Part shown: in pieces, positions 25,387 to 35,193 of the stretch
How the letters are laid out: every line of letters begins with the position of its first letter
Numbering within the stretch: position 1 is the stretch's first letter
DNA from: Streptomyces sp. Ru71
GTDB lineage: Bacteria > Actinomycetota > Actinomycetes > Streptomycetales > Streptomycetaceae
Direction of reading: 5' to 3'
DNA length: 64,000 nt
Assembly: GCF_002920535.1 (NCBI RefSeq)
Contig: NZ_PQSS01000024.1
Span: forward strand, 1 to 64,000
Notes under the pieces: generated by a model
The model's database searches: none
Told to the model about the DNA's origin: nothing
What the model saw: the letters and a program-made list of their open reading frames with translations, nothing else
Position numbers and translations under genes: made by a program

Positions 25387-25423
25387 ACGGCAACGTTAGA
25401 ACCCCGGCCCAGCCGCCCGACCC

Positions 25424-25471
25424 AGGGGCGCGGGGAACTGCGCGACCAGCCACAACGAACCCGCAGCCGCC
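25424..25471 (+). repeat. Dispersed intergenic repeat, subtype A
   Basis: AGGGGCGCGGGGAACTGCGC is followed by GACCAGCCACAACGAACCC and GCAGCCGCC, nearly the full consensus. It lies in the divergent gap between the desulfurase fusion and ctaC, upstream of both promoters. Confidence 0.75.
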
Positions 25472-25644
25472 AATCCAGCGAACCACCCAACTCAGTAGGC
25501 CCCCCTCCCCGCGAACCCCCGGAGGGCGTCGGCTAGGGTTTGGTCCGCATAAACATCCAAACCCCTGCCCGACGCAGGGCGGCGACCGACCAGCGAGAAG
25601 GCCGCAGCCGAACCGCGCGGGCGAGACTCTCGGGAAGGCGCTAC

Positions 25645-26604
25645 GTGAGTCCCAACGGCTCCGACCGCTCGCCGCGGCGCCCGATGCGGCGGAAGCTGCT
25701 GCAGGCACTGACCGCGGGCCTGGTCCTGGCGACCGCAACCGGTTGCACATACAAGGACTTCCCCCGCCTTGGTATGCCCACCCCGACCACGGAAGAGGCT
25801 CCGCGGATCCTCTCCCTGTGGCAGGGCTCCTGGGCTGCCGCGCTCGCCGTTGGCGTGCTGGTGTGGGGTCTGATTCTGTGGAGTGCGATCTTCCACCGGC
25901 GCAGCCGCACCAAGGTCGAGGTTCCTCCGCAGACCCGGTACAACCTGCCCATCGAGGCCCTGTACACGGTCGTTCCGATCGTCATCGTCTCGGTGCTGTT
26001 CTACTTCACCGCCCGCGACGAGTCCAAGCTCCTCAGCCTGGACAAGAAGCCCGACGTCACGGTCAACGTGGTCGGCTTCCAGTGGAGCTGGTGCTTCAAC
26101 TACGTCGAGAACGTCGACGGTTCCACCGGTGACGCCAAGACCGCCACCGAACTGAACGCCATCCCGGACCGGTTCAAGGACGCGTTCCCGGCCAACGCCG
26201 GCGGCGTGTACGACTGCGGCACCCCGGGCTCCCGGAACCCGCAGACCAACAACCCCGGTCCGACGCTGTGGCTCCCCAAGGGCAAGACGGTCCGCTTCGT
26301 CCTCACCTCGCGTGACGTCATCCACTCCTTCTGGGTGGTGCCGTTCCTGATGAAGCAGGACGTCATCCCGGGCCACACCAACGCCTTCCAGGTGACCCCG
26401 AACAAGGAGGGCACCTTCCTGGGCAAGTGCGCCGAGCTCTGCGGCGTCGACCACTCCCGGATGCTGTTCAACGTGAAGGTCGTCTCCCCTGAGCGCTACG
26501 AGCAGCACCTCAAGGACCTCGCCAAGAAGGGGCAGACCGGTTACGTTCCCGCCGGCATCGCGCAGACGAGCCACGAGAAGAACCGGGAGACGAACAACCT
26601 GTGA
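25645..26604 (+). CDS. ctaC: CtaC, cytochrome aa3 oxidase subunit II (lipoprotein)
   Basis: Subunit II carries electrons from cytochrome c to the oxidase core. At 319 residues it begins at GTG 25645 with GAAGG upstream. A lipoprotein signal ends at Cys34 (ATATGC). Two TM helices follow (about 58-78 and 102-122). The periplasmic domain holds the CuA site [12 protein letters not shown] (262-273), with IHSFWVVPF upstream. An insert at about 150-190 is typical of actinobacteria. TAGGGT near 25534 may be the promoter. It overlaps ctaD by 4 bp (GTGA). Confidence 0.95.
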   Translation: MSPNGSDRSPRRPMRRKLLQALTAGLVLATATGCTYKDFPRLGMPTPTTEEAPRILSLWQGSWAAALAVGVLVWGLILWSAIFHRRSRTKVEVPPQTRYNLPIEALYTVVPIVIVSVLFYFTARDESKLLSLDKKPDVTVNVVGFQWSWCFNYVENVDGSTGDAKTATELNAIPDRFKDAFPANAGGVYDCGTPGSRNPQTNNPGPTLWLPKGKTVRFVLTSRDVIHSFWVVPFLMKQDVIPGHTNAFQVTPNKEGTFLGKCAELCGVDHSRMLFNVKVVSPERYEQHLKDLAKKGQTGYVPAGIAQTSHEKNRETNNL

Positions 26605-28340
26605 GCATCGTCAACGAACCTCAGGGTGCCTCGGCGGCCAATGAGCCGTACTACGAGGACGAGCTGCCGGTCCGGCGCAAGCAGCCCGGCAACGTCGTGG
26701 TCAAGTGGCTCACCACCACCGACCACAAGACCATCGGAACGCTGTACCTGGTCACGTCGTTCGCGTTCTTCTGCATCGGTGGCGTGATGGCGCTGTTCAT
26801 GCGCGCCGAGCTGGCCCGTCCGGGTCTGCAGATCATGTCGAACGAGCAGTTCAACCAGGCGTTCACGATGCACGGCACGATCATGCTGCTGATGTTCGCG
26901 ACGCCGCTGTTCGCGGGCTTCGCGAACTGGATCATGCCGCTGCAGATCGGTGCCCCCGACGTCGCGTTCCCGCGGCTGAACATGTTCGCCTACTGGCTGT
27001 ACCTGTTCGGCTCGCTGATCGCGGTGGGCGGCTTCCTCACCCCGCAGGGTGCGGCCGACTTCGGCTGGTTCGCCTACTCCCCGCTGTCGGACGCGGTCCG
27101 CTCGCCGGGCATCGGCGCCGACATGTGGATCATGGGTCTGGCCTTCTCCGGCTTCGGCACGATCCTCGGCTCGGTCAACTTCATCACCACGATCATCTGC
27201 ATGCGCGCTCCGGGCATGACCATGTTCCGCATGCCGATCTTCGTGTGGAACGTGCTGCTGACCGGTGTCCTGGTCCTGCTGGCCTTCCCGGTCCTGGCGG
27301 CCGCGCTGTTCGCCCTGGAGGCGGACCGCAAGTTCGGTGCCCACGTCTTCGACGCCGCCAACGGCGGAGCCTTGCTGTGGCAACACCTCTTCTGGTTCTT
27401 CGGACACCCAGAGGTGTACATCATCGCGCTGCCGTTCTTCGGCATCATCTCCGAGGTCATCCCGGTCTTCTCCCGTAAGCCGATGTTCGGCTACATGGGT
27501 CTGATCGCGGCCACCATCGCGATCGCCGGTCTGTCCGTGACGGTGTGGGCGCACCACATGTACGTCACCGGCGGTGTGCTGCTGCCGTTCTTCTCCTTCA
27601 TGACCTTCCTGATCGCGGTCCCGACCGGTGTGAAGTTCTTCAACTGGATCGGCACCATGTGGAAGGGCAGCCTGTCCTTCGAGACCCCGATGCTGTGGGC
27701 GACCGGCTTCCTGATCACCTTCACCTTCGGTGGTCTGACCGGTGTCATCCTGGCCTCGCCGCCGATGGACTTCCACATCTCGGACTCGTACTTCGTGGTG
27801 GCGCACTTCCACTACGTGGTGTTCGGCACCGTCGTCTTCGCGATGTTCTCCGGCTTCCACTTCTGGTGGCCGAAGTTCACCGGCAAGATGCTCGACGAGC
27901 GCCTGGGCAAGATCACCTTCTGGACGCTGTTCGTCGGCTTCCACGGCACCTTCCTGGTGCAGCACTGGCTGGGTGCCGAGGGCATGCCGCGTCGTTACGC
28001 CGACTACCTGGCGGCGGACGGCTTCACGGCCCTGAACACGATCTCGACGATCTGCTCGTTCATCCTCGGCGCGTCGATCCTGCCGTTCTTCTACAACGTG
28101 TGGAAGACCGCCAAGTACGGCAAGCCGGTCGGCGTCGACGACCCGTGGGGCTACGGCCGCTCCCTGGAGTGGGCCACCTCCTGCCCGCCGCCGCGGCACA
28201 ACTTCCTCACCCTGCCGCGGATCCGCAGCGAATCCCCGGCGTTCGACCTGCACCACCCGGAGATCGCCGAGCTGGAGCAGCTCGCGCACGCCGGCCACGG
28301 TGAGAAGGCCATTGCGGGCGGCAAGGAGGCCGGCAAGTGA
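26601..28340 (+). CDS. ctaD: CtaD, cytochrome aa3 oxidase subunit I
   Basis: The 579-residue catalytic core with 12 TM helices. Heme a ligand His is in [10 protein letters not shown]; CuB-site residues are in [15 protein letters not shown] with the His-Tyr crosslink pair and VWAHHMYV; heme a3 and a ligand His are in [12 protein letters not shown]. An extended charged C-terminal tail follows TM12. Reduces oxygen to water and pumps protons. Translationally coupled to ctaC (GTGA) and ctaF (GTGA). Confidence 0.97.
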   Translation: MSIVNEPQGASAANEPYYEDELPVRRKQPGNVVVKWLTTTDHKTIGTLYLVTSFAFFCIGGVMALFMRAELARPGLQIMSNEQFNQAFTMHGTIMLLMFATPLFAGFANWIMPLQIGAPDVAFPRLNMFAYWLYLFGSLIAVGGFLTPQGAADFGWFAYSPLSDAVRSPGIGADMWIMGLAFSGFGTILGSVNFITTIICMRAPGMTMFRMPIFVWNVLLTGVLVLLAFPVLAAALFALEADRKFGAHVFDAANGGALLWQHLFWFFGHPEVYIIALPFFGIISEVIPVFSRKPMFGYMGLIAATIAIAGLSVTVWAHHMYVTGGVLLPFFSFMTFLIAVPTGVKFFNWIGTMWKGSLSFETPMLWATGFLITFTFGGLTGVILASPPMDFHISDSYFVVAHFHYVVFGTVVFAMFSGFHFWWPKFTGKMLDERLGKITFWTLFVGFHGTFLVQHWLGAEGMPRRYADYLAADGFTALNTISTICSFILGASILPFFYNVWKTAKYGKPVGVDDPWGYGRSLEWATSCPPPRHNFLTLPRIRSESPAFDLHHPEIAELEQLAHAGHGEKAIAGGKEAGK

Positions 28341-28735
28341 AGGTCCAAGGCAAGATGTTCATCTGGCTGAGCGTCTTCATCCTCGCCATGGCGGTCGTCT
28401 ATGGCGTGTGGTCGAAGGAGCCGGCCGGTACCACGGCCCTGTTCCTGGCCTTCGGCCTGTCCATCATGATCGGCTTCTACCTCGGCTTCACGGCCAAGCG
28501 GGTCGACACGGGTGCGCAGGACAACAAGGAGGCCGACGTCGCGGACGACGCGGGTGAGCTGGGCTTCTTCAGCCCGCACAGCTGGCAGCCGCTCTTCCTC
28601 GGTGTCGGTGGCGCCGCCGCCTTCCTCGGCGTGGCCGTCGGCTGGTGGCTGCTGTACTTCGCCGCCCCGGTCATCCTCCTCGGCATCTTCGGCTGGGTCT
28701 TCGAGTACTACCGCGGTGAGAACCGCACGCAGTGA
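28337..28735 (+). CDS. ctaF: CtaF, cytochrome c oxidase subunit IV (actinobacterial)
   Basis: A 132-residue actinobacterial small subunit with four TM helices at about 8-26, 33-50, 86-105 and 108-125. Part of the bcc-aa3 supercomplex. The GTG overlaps the ctaD TGA. The acidic loop around residues 62-75 is typical. A terminator follows immediately (28754-28787), ending this operon half. Confidence 0.93.
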   Translation: MKVQGKMFIWLSVFILAMAVVYGVWSKEPAGTTALFLAFGLSIMIGFYLGFTAKRVDTGAQDNKEADVADDAGELGFFSPHSWQPLFLGVGGAAAFLGVAVGWWLLYFAAPVILLGIFGWVFEYYRGENRTQ

Positions 28736-28753
28736 CACGCGCTGAGCGCGGCT

Positions 28754-28787
28754 GAGCCCGGACACTCCTCACGGAGCGTCCGGGCTC
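28754..28787 (+). terminator. Rho-independent terminator after ctaF
   Basis: GAGCCCGGAC pairs perfectly with GTCCGGGCTC, and the inner CTCC/GGAG extends the stem around TCAC. It starts 18 bp after the ctaF stop, so ctaCDF and ctaE-qcrCAB are probably separate transcripts. Confidence 0.88.
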
Positions 28788-28888
28788 CTCGCGTTCGCGG
28801 CGGCGGTGGTGTCCGTTCGCCGTAATCCTTGTCACCCGCAAGGGTGACCCCGCGCGCCGCCATTGACGAACCTTCCTAGCGTGAAGTC

Positions 28889-30148
28889 ATGAGCACGCCT
28901 TCCCGCCCCCGCACCGCCGCCGGCTGCACGCTGCTGGTGATCGCCCTGAGCGCGGCCGCCACCGCCTGCGGCTCGGACGGCAACCCGCTCGCCGACCGCC
29001 CCTACGACGCGGCCGACCAGATCGCCTTCAACGGCCCCACAGGGGACGGGAAGAAGGCCGACCCGGACAAGCCCCTGGAAGTCACCGCCGAGGACGACGA
29101 CCGGATCACGGACGTCACCGCCGTGGACGCCACAGGACGCTTCCTGGCGGGCGAACTCTCCGCCGACGGCACCCGCTGGCGCAGCACCGAGCCGCTGGCC
29201 GCCAACGCCCACTACACGGTCCGGGTGAGCACCGAGGACGACGACGGCGCCCCCGGGCGCAAGGTCCTGAGCTTCGACACCGGCAAGCCCACGTCCAAGA
29301 AGTCGCTGACGGTGACGTTCGGGCCCAAGGCCGGCACCTACGGCGTCGGCCAGCCCGTCACCGCGGAGCTGAGCCAGCCGATCAAGGACAAGAACCAGCG
29401 CGCCATCGTCGAGCGCGCCCTGAAGGTGACCTCCACGCCCGCCGTGCAGGGCTCCTGGTACTGGGTCGATGACAAGCAGCTCCACTACCGGCCCCAGGAG
29501 TACTGGCCCGCCCACGCCACCATCGAGGTGCGCAGCAACCTGGACGGCATCAAGATCGGCGACCGCCTGTGGGGCGGCAAGTCGAAGAACCTGAAGCTCA
29601 GCACCGGCGACCGCGTCATCGCGGTCACGGACGCCGCGGCGCACCAGCTGACGCTGTACAGGAACGGCGAGGAGGTCAAGCAGATCCCCGTCACCACCGG
29701 CAAGCCGGGCTTCGAGACCCGCAACGGCGTCAAGGTCGTCCTCGGCAAGGAGTACTTCGTACGCATGCGCGGCACCACCATCGGCATCGCCGAGGGCAGC
29801 GCCGACTCCTACGACCTGCCGGTCTACTACGCCACCCGGGTGACCTGGAGCGGCGAGTACGTGCACGCCGCACCCTGGTCCGTCGGCTCCCAGGGCTACG
29901 CCAACGTCTCCCACGGCTGCACCGGCATGAGCACCGCCAACGCCGAGTGGTTCTTCGACAACGTACGCGAGGGCGACGTCGTCCAGGTCGTCAACTCCGG
30001 CGGCGAGACGATGGAAGCCTTCGGCAACGGCTTCGGCGACTGGAACCTGGACTGGAAGAAATGGCGCACAGGCAGCGCGGTCACAGCCGCCAAGACGAAC
30101 ACCACAAGCTCCCAGGAGGCGGCACGACTGAGCCCACAGAGCCTCTAG
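28889..30148 (+). CDS. L,D-transpeptidase lipoprotein (YkuD domain, LdtMt2-like)
   Basis: A 419-residue peptidoglycan crosslinking enzyme. Lipobox Cys is at 27 (TACGSD). Two Ig-like domains (about 55-245) precede the YkuD catalytic domain, with His about residue 326 (YVHAAPW) and SHGCTGM, catalytic Cys344. The C-terminal extension after about 375 wraps the domain in mycobacterial LdtMt2. It sits between ctaF and ctaE but is not respiratory, an unexpected insertion. TAGCGT lies 6 nt before the ATG, so the transcript is likely leaderless and independent. The usual role is 3-3 crosslinks. Confidence 0.93.
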   Translation: MSTPSRPRTAAGCTLLVIALSAAATACGSDGNPLADRPYDAADQIAFNGPTGDGKKADPDKPLEVTAEDDDRITDVTAVDATGRFLAGELSADGTRWRSTEPLAANAHYTVRVSTEDDDGAPGRKVLSFDTGKPTSKKSLTVTFGPKAGTYGVGQPVTAELSQPIKDKNQRAIVERALKVTSTPAVQGSWYWVDDKQLHYRPQEYWPAHATIEVRSNLDGIKIGDRLWGGKSKNLKLSTGDRVIAVTDAAAHQLTLYRNGEEVKQIPVTTGKPGFETRNGVKVVLGKEYFVRMRGTTIGIAEGSADSYDLPVYYATRVTWSGEYVHAAPWSVGSQGYANVSHGCTGMSTANAEWFFDNVREGDVVQVVNSGGETMEAFGNGFGDWNLDWKKWRTGSAVTAAKTNTTSSQEAARLSPQSL

Positions 30149-30170
30149 ACCCACCCAGGCGGCAGCGGAC

Positions 30171-30222
30171 CCAAGGGGCGCGGGGAACTGCGCGAACAGC
30201 CCCCACCGGCCCGCAGCCGCCC
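30171..30222 (+). repeat. Dispersed intergenic repeat, subtype A
   Basis: AAGGGGCGCGGGGAACTGCG is followed by CGAACAGCC and GCAGCCGCC. It fills the gap between the stops of the L,D-transpeptidase and pseudo-receiver genes. Confidence 0.75.
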
Positions 30223-30244
30223 TACGACGGACGGGATCGAGCGC

Positions 30245-30646
30245 TCAGGCGCTGACCAACCGCTCCCGCCGCAGCAAAGAAGCCAACGCCGACGCGAACT
30301 CCACGGGCTCAACCGGCAGCGCCACAGCCGCATCGGCCCGACTCCACGTCGCCAGCCACGCATCCTGCGGCCGCGCGATGAGCAGCAGCACCGGCGGGCA
30401 CTGGAAGATCTCGTCCTTGATCTGCCGGCACATCCCCATGCCGCCCATCGGCACGGCCTCGCCGTCCAGGACGCACACATCGATGCCGCCCTTGTCCAGC
30501 TCCCGCAGAACGGCCGCCGGCGTCGCGCACTCCACGAACTCCACCACCGGCACGTCCGGGGCCGGGCGCCGGCCGGTGGCCAGCCGTACCTGCTCCCGCG
30601 TGTTGGAGTCGTCGCTGTAGACCAGCACCGTGGCGGTCGGCCGCAT
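30245..30646 (-). CDS. Receiver-like (pseudo-receiver) domain protein
   Basis: A 133-residue CheY-like fold without an output domain. The strand pattern is present (TVLVYSDDSNT, IDVCVLDGEA, VLLLIARPQD), with Asp pair 11-12 and a candidate phospho-acceptor Asp in VLDGEA. The conserved Thr/Ser (expected after VLLLI) and the final Lys-Pro are replaced (VALPVEP), so canonical phosphorylation signalling is unlikely. GGAGG before the ATG. It lies between the L,D-transpeptidase and ctaE on the opposite strand, within the respiratory cluster. Its role is unknown; regulation of the cluster is inference. Confidence 0.8.
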   Translation of the reverse strand: MRPTATVLVYSDDSNTREQVRLATGRRPAPDVPVVEFVECATPAAVLRELDKGGIDVCVLDGEAVPMGGMGMCRQIKDEIFQCPPVLLLIARPQDAWLATWSRADAAVALPVEPVEFASALASLLRRERLVSA

Positions 30647-30814
30647 GGTTCCTCCGAGACGTCAGCGTCGTAGAGACAAGCCCGTTGCGGCGGATGCTAC
30701 TCCCTTGAACTGCCCGTCAACACCTGTTGGAACACCTCTGCGATGGGCCATACGGGCCCTACACACGCTGGGAACACTCCGAACGGCACCCCCCGGAGTG
30801 AGGGCGGGATAAGC

Positions 30815-30833
30815 GACCGACATAATGTCGGTC
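30815..30833. promoter_or_regulatory. Perfect 19-bp palindrome over the ctaE start, candidate operator
   Basis: GACCGACAT and ATGTCGGTC are exact inverted repeats around one A. The right half begins with the ATG at 30825. CATAAT within it could be a -10 box for a transcript beginning at GTG 30834. A bound protein would block both the promoter and translation start of ctaE-qcrCAB. The regulator is unknown. Confidence 0.6.
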
Positions 30834-31445
30834 GTGGCGACAGCAACGACAGTAGATACCGGGCACGCGCACCCGTCGGTCAATCGGCCGAACCTCACCA
30901 GCGTCGGAACCATCATCTGGCTGAGTTCCGAGCTGATGTTCTTCGCGGCCCTCTTCGCGATGTACTTCACCCTGCGTTCGGTGACGGGTGCCGAGCACTG
31001 GAAGGAGATGGCGCACGCCCTGAACGTGCCCTTCTCCGCGACGAACACCACGATCCTGGTGCTCTCCTCCCTCACCTGCCAGCTCGGCGTGTTCGCCGCC
31101 GAGCGCGGTGACGTGAAGAAGCTCCGGGGCTGGTTCATCGTCACCTTCATCATGGGTGCGATCTTCATCGGCGGTCAGATCTACGAGTACACCGAGCTGG
31201 TGAAGAAGGACGGCATCTCGCTGTCCTCGGACCCGTACGGCTCGGTCTTCTACCTGACCACCGGCTTCCACGGCCTGCACGTGACGGGCGGTCTCATCGC
31301 CTTCCTGCTGGTCCTCGGCCGCACCTACGCGGCGAAGAGGTTCACGCACGAGCAGGCGACGGCCGCCATCGTCGTGTCCTACTACTGGCACTTCGTCGAT
31401 GTCGTCTGGATCGGACTCTTCGCCACGATCTACCTGATCAAGTAG
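30825..31445 (+). CDS. ctaE: CtaE, cytochrome c oxidase subunit III
   Basis: A 206-residue subunit with five TM helices beginning near residue 28, motifs [42 protein letters not shown] and [15 protein letters not shown]. Usual for actinobacteria. Start ATG 30825 lies in a 19-bp palindrome with no ribosome site. GTG at 30834 is an alternative (three residues shorter), reached by a leaderless transcript from CATAAT 7 nt upstream. It begins the ctaE-qcrCAB transcript. Confidence 0.94.
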   Translation: MSVVATATTVDTGHAHPSVNRPNLTSVGTIIWLSSELMFFAALFAMYFTLRSVTGAEHWKEMAHALNVPFSATNTTILVLSSLTCQLGVFAAERGDVKKLRGWFIVTFIMGAIFIGGQIYEYTELVKKDGISLSSDPYGSVFYLTTGFHGLHVTGGLIAFLLVLGRTYAAKRFTHEQATAAIVVSYYWHFVDVVWIGLFATIYLIK

Positions 31446-31523
31446 CCGAAGACGAACCACGCGCGTTCCCGCAACGCACCACCAGAAGCATCGACGCAGA
31501 AGATCCTGACACCGGGGTAATCC

Positions 31524-32336
31524 GTGAAAAAGCTTTCCGCACGACGACGCCATCCGCTGGCGGCGGTCGTCGTCCTACTCCTCGCGCTGGCGGCCACGGG
31601 GGGTCTGTACGCCGCGTTCGCGCCCGCGGACAAGGCCCAGGCCGATGAAACCTCCCAGTCCCTCGCCATCGACGAGGGCAAGAAGCTCTACGCCGTAGGC
31701 TGCGCCAGCTGCCACGGCACCGGCGGTCAGGGCACCTCCGACGGTCCGAGCCTGGTCGGCGTGGGCGCCGCGGCCGTCGACTTCCAGGTCGGCACCGGCC
31801 GCATGCCGGCCGCCACCTCGCAGGGCGCCCAGGTCCCGCGGAAGAAGAACATCTACACGCAGGCCCAGATCGACCAGCTCGCGGCCTACATCGCCTCGCT
31901 CGGCGCCGGCCCCGCCGTCCCGACGAAGCAGCAGTACGGCCCGGAGGGCGCGGACATCGCCAAGGGTGGCGAGCTGTTCCGCACCAACTGCGCGCAGTGC
32001 CACAACTTCACCGGCAAGGGCGGCGCCCTGACCAAGGGCAAGTTCGCCCCGTCGCTGGAGGGCGTGGACCCGAAGCACATCTACGAGGCCATGCAGACGG
32101 GCCCGCAGAACATGCCGTCGTTCCCCGACACCACCATGTCGGAGCAGAACAAGAAGGACATCATCGCGTACCTGAACGCGGTCAACGGTGACGAGACGGA
32201 CAACCCGGGCGGTCTGCAGCTGGGCGGCCTCGGGCCGGTCAGCGAGGGTCTGTTCGGCTGGATCTTCGGTCTCGGTGCCCTGATCGCGGTCGCCGTCTGG
32301 GTCGCCGCTCGGACCGCAAAGGCCAAGAAGTCATGA
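31524..32336 (+). CDS. qcrC: QcrC, diheme cytochrome c of the bcc complex
   Basis: Covalent diheme cytochrome c replacing the single-heme cytochrome c1 and soluble cytochrome c in actinobacteria. At 270 residues: an N-terminal signal/TM at about 10-33, heme sites CASCH (60-64) and CAQCH (156-160), axial-Met candidates in RMPAA and NMPSF, and a C-terminal TM helix at about 240-262. GTG start. Overlaps qcrA by 4 bp (ATGA). Confidence 0.95.
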   Translation: MKKLSARRRHPLAAVVVLLLALAATGGLYAAFAPADKAQADETSQSLAIDEGKKLYAVGCASCHGTGGQGTSDGPSLVGVGAAAVDFQVGTGRMPAATSQGAQVPRKKNIYTQAQIDQLAAYIASLGAGPAVPTKQQYGPEGADIAKGGELFRTNCAQCHNFTGKGGALTKGKFAPSLEGVDPKHIYEAMQTGPQNMPSFPDTTMSEQNKKDIIAYLNAVNGDETDNPGGLQLGGLGPVSEGLFGWIFGLGALIAVAVWVAARTAKAKKS

Positions 32337-33388
32337 GTAGCCAAGACATTCCTGAAGAGAACCTGCCCGCAGCGCAGGAGCACGCGCACGGCGCGGTGGG
32401 CGTCGCGGACGACAACCCGTTCGCCGACCCGGGCCTGCCGCCGCACGAGCACCGGATCCAGGACATCGACGAGCGGGCCGCCAAGCGGTCCGAGCGCGTC
32501 GTCGCCCTGCTGTTCACGGTGTCGATGCTGGCCACCATCGGCTTCATCGTCGCGTACGTGGCGATCCCGACGGACAAGTCGATCTTCGTCTTCCCGATCG
32601 GTCACATCAGCGCGATGAACTTCGCGCTGGGTCTGACCCTCGGTGTGGCGCTGTTCTGCATCGGCGCGGGCGCGGTCCACTGGGCCCGCACCCTGATGTC
32701 CGACGTGGAGATCGCCGACGAGCGTCACCCGATCGAGGCCTCCGAGGACCTCCGGGCGAAGGTCCACGCGGACTTCCGCCAGGGCGCCAAGGAGTCGGCG
32801 ATCGGCCGGCGCAAGCTGATCCGCCACACCATGCTCGGCGCGCTGTCCCTGGTGCCGCTGTCCGGCGTCATGCTGCTCGGCGGTCTGGGCCCGGCGCCGG
32901 GGACCAAGCTCCGGCACACCCTGTGGTCCAAGGGCAAGCTGCTCGTCAACGTGAACACCAACGAGCCGCTGCGTCCCGAGGACGTCGCCGTCGGCTCGCT
33001 CACCTTCGCCAAGCCCGAGGGCCTGGAGGAGCACGACGAGAACTTCCAGACCGAGATCGCCAAGGCGGCCCTGATGATCGTCCGGCTCCAGCCGGAGGAC
33101 ATCAAGGACAAGCAAGAGCTCGCGTGGTCGCACGAGGGCATCGTGGCGTACTCCAAGATCTGCACCCACGTCGGTTGCCCGATCTCGCTGTACGAGCAGC
33201 AGACGCACCACGTGCTGTGCCCCTGCCACCAGTCCACCTTCGACCTGTCCGACGGTGCCCGCGTGATCTTCGGTCCCGCCGGTCACGCCCTGCCGCAGTT
33301 GCGCATCGGCGTGAACGACGAGGGCTACCTGGAGGCGCTCGGCGACTTCGAAGAGCCCGTCGGTCCTGCATTCTGGGAGCGCGGATGA
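32333..33388 (+). CDS. qcrA: QcrA, Rieske iron-sulfur subunit
   Basis: The 351-residue Rieske protein of the bcc complex. Three TM helices (about 60-78, 93-112 and 165-183) follow an acidic cytoplasmic N-terminus. The 2Fe-2S motifs are CTHVGCP near 277 and CPCHQS near 296. The extra helices are characteristic of actinobacteria. Overlapping start and stop codons with qcrC and qcrB imply coupled translation. Confidence 0.95.
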   Translation: MSSQDIPEENLPAAQEHAHGAVGVADDNPFADPGLPPHEHRIQDIDERAAKRSERVVALLFTVSMLATIGFIVAYVAIPTDKSIFVFPIGHISAMNFALGLTLGVALFCIGAGAVHWARTLMSDVEIADERHPIEASEDLRAKVHADFRQGAKESAIGRRKLIRHTMLGALSLVPLSGVMLLGGLGPAPGTKLRHTLWSKGKLLVNVNTNEPLRPEDVAVGSLTFAKPEGLEEHDENFQTEIAKAALMIVRLQPEDIKDKQELAWSHEGIVAYSKICTHVGCPISLYEQQTHHVLCPCHQSTFDLSDGARVIFGPAGHALPQLRIGVNDEGYLEALGDFEEPVGPAFWERG

Positions 33389-35022
33389 GCACTACCACTG
33401 GCACAGAGTCCCGCTCGCGCGGGAAGGCACCGGCTGGCGAGCGCCTCGCCGACTGGGCGGACGGCCGGCTGGGGATCTACTCCCTCGCCAAGTCCAACAT
33501 GCGCAAGATCTTCCCCGACCACTGGTCGTTCATGTTGGGCGAAGTGTGCATGTACAGCTTCATCATCATCATCCTGACGGGTGTCTATCTGACGCTGTTC
33601 TTCCACCCGTCGATGAACGAGGTGGAGTACCACGGCAGCTATGTCCCGCTCCAGGGACAGATGATGTCCGAGGCGTTCAGCTCGACCCTGCACATCTCCT
33701 TCGACGTGCGTGGCGGTCTGCTCATCCGGCAGATCCACCACTGGGGCGCGATCGTCTTCATCGCCGGCATGTTCGTGCACATGATGCGCGTGTTCTTCAC
33801 CGGCGCGTTCCGCAAGCCGCGTGAGGTCAACTGGCTGTTCGGCTTCCTGCTGTTCGTCCTGGGCATGTTCACCGGCTTCACCGGTTACTCGCTCCCGGAC
33901 GACCTGCTCTCCGGCACCGGTGTCCGCTTCATGGAGGGCGCGATCCTGTCCGTGCCGATTGTCGGCACGTACATCTCGTTCTTCCTCTTCGGCGGCGAGT
34001 TCCCGGGCGGCGACTTCGTGGCCCGTTTCTACTCGATCCACATCCTGCTGCTGCCGGGCATCATGCTGGGCCTGATGGTGGCCCACCTGATCCTGGTCTT
34101 CTACCACAAGCACACCCAGTACGCGGGCCCCGGCAAGTCGAACAAGAACGTCGTGGGCATGCCGCTGCTGCCGGTGTACATGGCGAAGGCGGGCGGCTTC
34201 TTCTTCCTGGTCTTCGGTGTCCTGGCGGCGCTCGCCGCCGTGGCGCAGATCAACCCGATCTGGTCCATGGGCCCCTACCGTCCGGACCAGGTGTCCACCG
34301 GCGCCCAGCCGGACTGGTACATGGGTATGGCCGAGGGTCTGGTCCGTGCGATGCCGGGCTGGGAGGTCAACTTCTGGGGTCACACGCTCGTCCTGGGTGT
34401 GCTCATCCCGCTGATCCTGTTCGGCCTGATCCTGGTCGCGATCATGATCTACCCGTTCATCGAGGCGTGGATCACCGGTGACAAGCGCGAGCACCACATC
34501 CTGGACCGCCCGCGCAACGCCCCGACCCGTACGGCGTTCGGTGCGGCCTGGCTGACCGTGTACTTCGTGATGCTGATCGGTGGCGGCAACGACATCTTCG
34601 CCACGCACTTCCACCTGTCGATCAACTCGGTCACCTGGTTCGTCCGGATCTCGTACTTCGTCGGACCGGTCCTGGCGTTCGTCATCACCAAGCGCGTCTG
34701 CCTCGGCCTGCAGCGCCGGGACAAGGAGAAGGTGTTGCACGGTCGCGAGACCGGCACCATCAAGCGCCTGCCGCACGGTGAGTTCATCGAGGTGCACGAG
34801 CCGCTCAGCCAGGAGGCGCTGCACACCCTCACCGCGCACGAGCAGTACAAGCCGCTCGCGATCGGCCCGACGGTCGACGAGAACGGTGTCGAGCGCAAGC
34901 TGAAGGGCTCCGAGAAGCTGCGCGCCAAGCTCAGCGAGGCGTACTTCGGCGCGGAGTCGCAGATTCCGAAGCCGACCGTCGAGGAGTACAAGGAGATCAC
35001 GAGCGGCCACGGCCACCACTGA
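33385..35022 (+). CDS. qcrB: QcrB, cytochrome b subunit
   Basis: The 545-residue quinol-oxidising core with two b hemes. Heme ligand His residues are in STLHISFDVRGGLLIRQIHHW, FVHMMRVFF and YSIHILLLPGI; the Qp-site motif PDWYMG is present near residue 310. Eight core TM helices plus actinobacterial extras. A long hydrophilic C-terminal tail (about 445-545) ends in HGHH. ATG overlaps the qcrA stop. Two terminators follow. Confidence 0.96.
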   Translation: MSTTTGTESRSRGKAPAGERLADWADGRLGIYSLAKSNMRKIFPDHWSFMLGEVCMYSFIIIILTGVYLTLFFHPSMNEVEYHGSYVPLQGQMMSEAFSSTLHISFDVRGGLLIRQIHHWGAIVFIAGMFVHMMRVFFTGAFRKPREVNWLFGFLLFVLGMFTGFTGYSLPDDLLSGTGVRFMEGAILSVPIVGTYISFFLFGGEFPGGDFVARFYSIHILLLPGIMLGLMVAHLILVFYHKHTQYAGPGKSNKNVVGMPLLPVYMAKAGGFFFLVFGVLAALAAVAQINPIWSMGPYRPDQVSTGAQPDWYMGMAEGLVRAMPGWEVNFWGHTLVLGVLIPLILFGLILVAIMIYPFIEAWITGDKREHHILDRPRNAPTRTAFGAAWLTVYFVMLIGGGNDIFATHFHLSINSVTWFVRISYFVGPVLAFVITKRVCLGLQRRDKEKVLHGRETGTIKRLPHGEFIEVHEPLSQEALHTLTAHEQYKPLAIGPTVDENGVERKLKGSEKLRAKLSEAYFGAESQIPKPTVEEYKEITSGHGHH

Positions 35023-35050
35023 TCGCTGCGCAGACCACGCCACGGTTGAA

Positions 35051-35081
35051 GGGCCCCGTCCGGTTGTCCGGGCGGGGCCCC
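35051..35081 (+). terminator. First hairpin terminator after qcrB
   Basis: GGGCCCCGTCCGG pairs with CCGGGCGGGGCCC around TTGT, with one mismatch. It starts 28 bp after the qcrB stop. Confidence 0.85.
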
Positions 35082-35095
35082 TCGCCGTGCGGGGT

Positions 35096-35128
35096 ACGGG
35101 CCCCGTCCGGTGTGCGGACGGGGCCCGT
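35096..35128 (+). terminator. Second hairpin terminator after qcrB
   Basis: ACGGGCCCCGTCCG pairs perfectly with CGGACGGGGCCCGT around GTGTG. The tandem arrangement with the hairpin at 35051 insulates trpD from the strong respiratory operon. Confidence 0.88.
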
Positions 35129-35193
35129 CGCCGTGCCCGGGGCTGGATAGGGTGGAGCTGTCATTGGATGTGTACGACGACCAGGAGCGGCTG

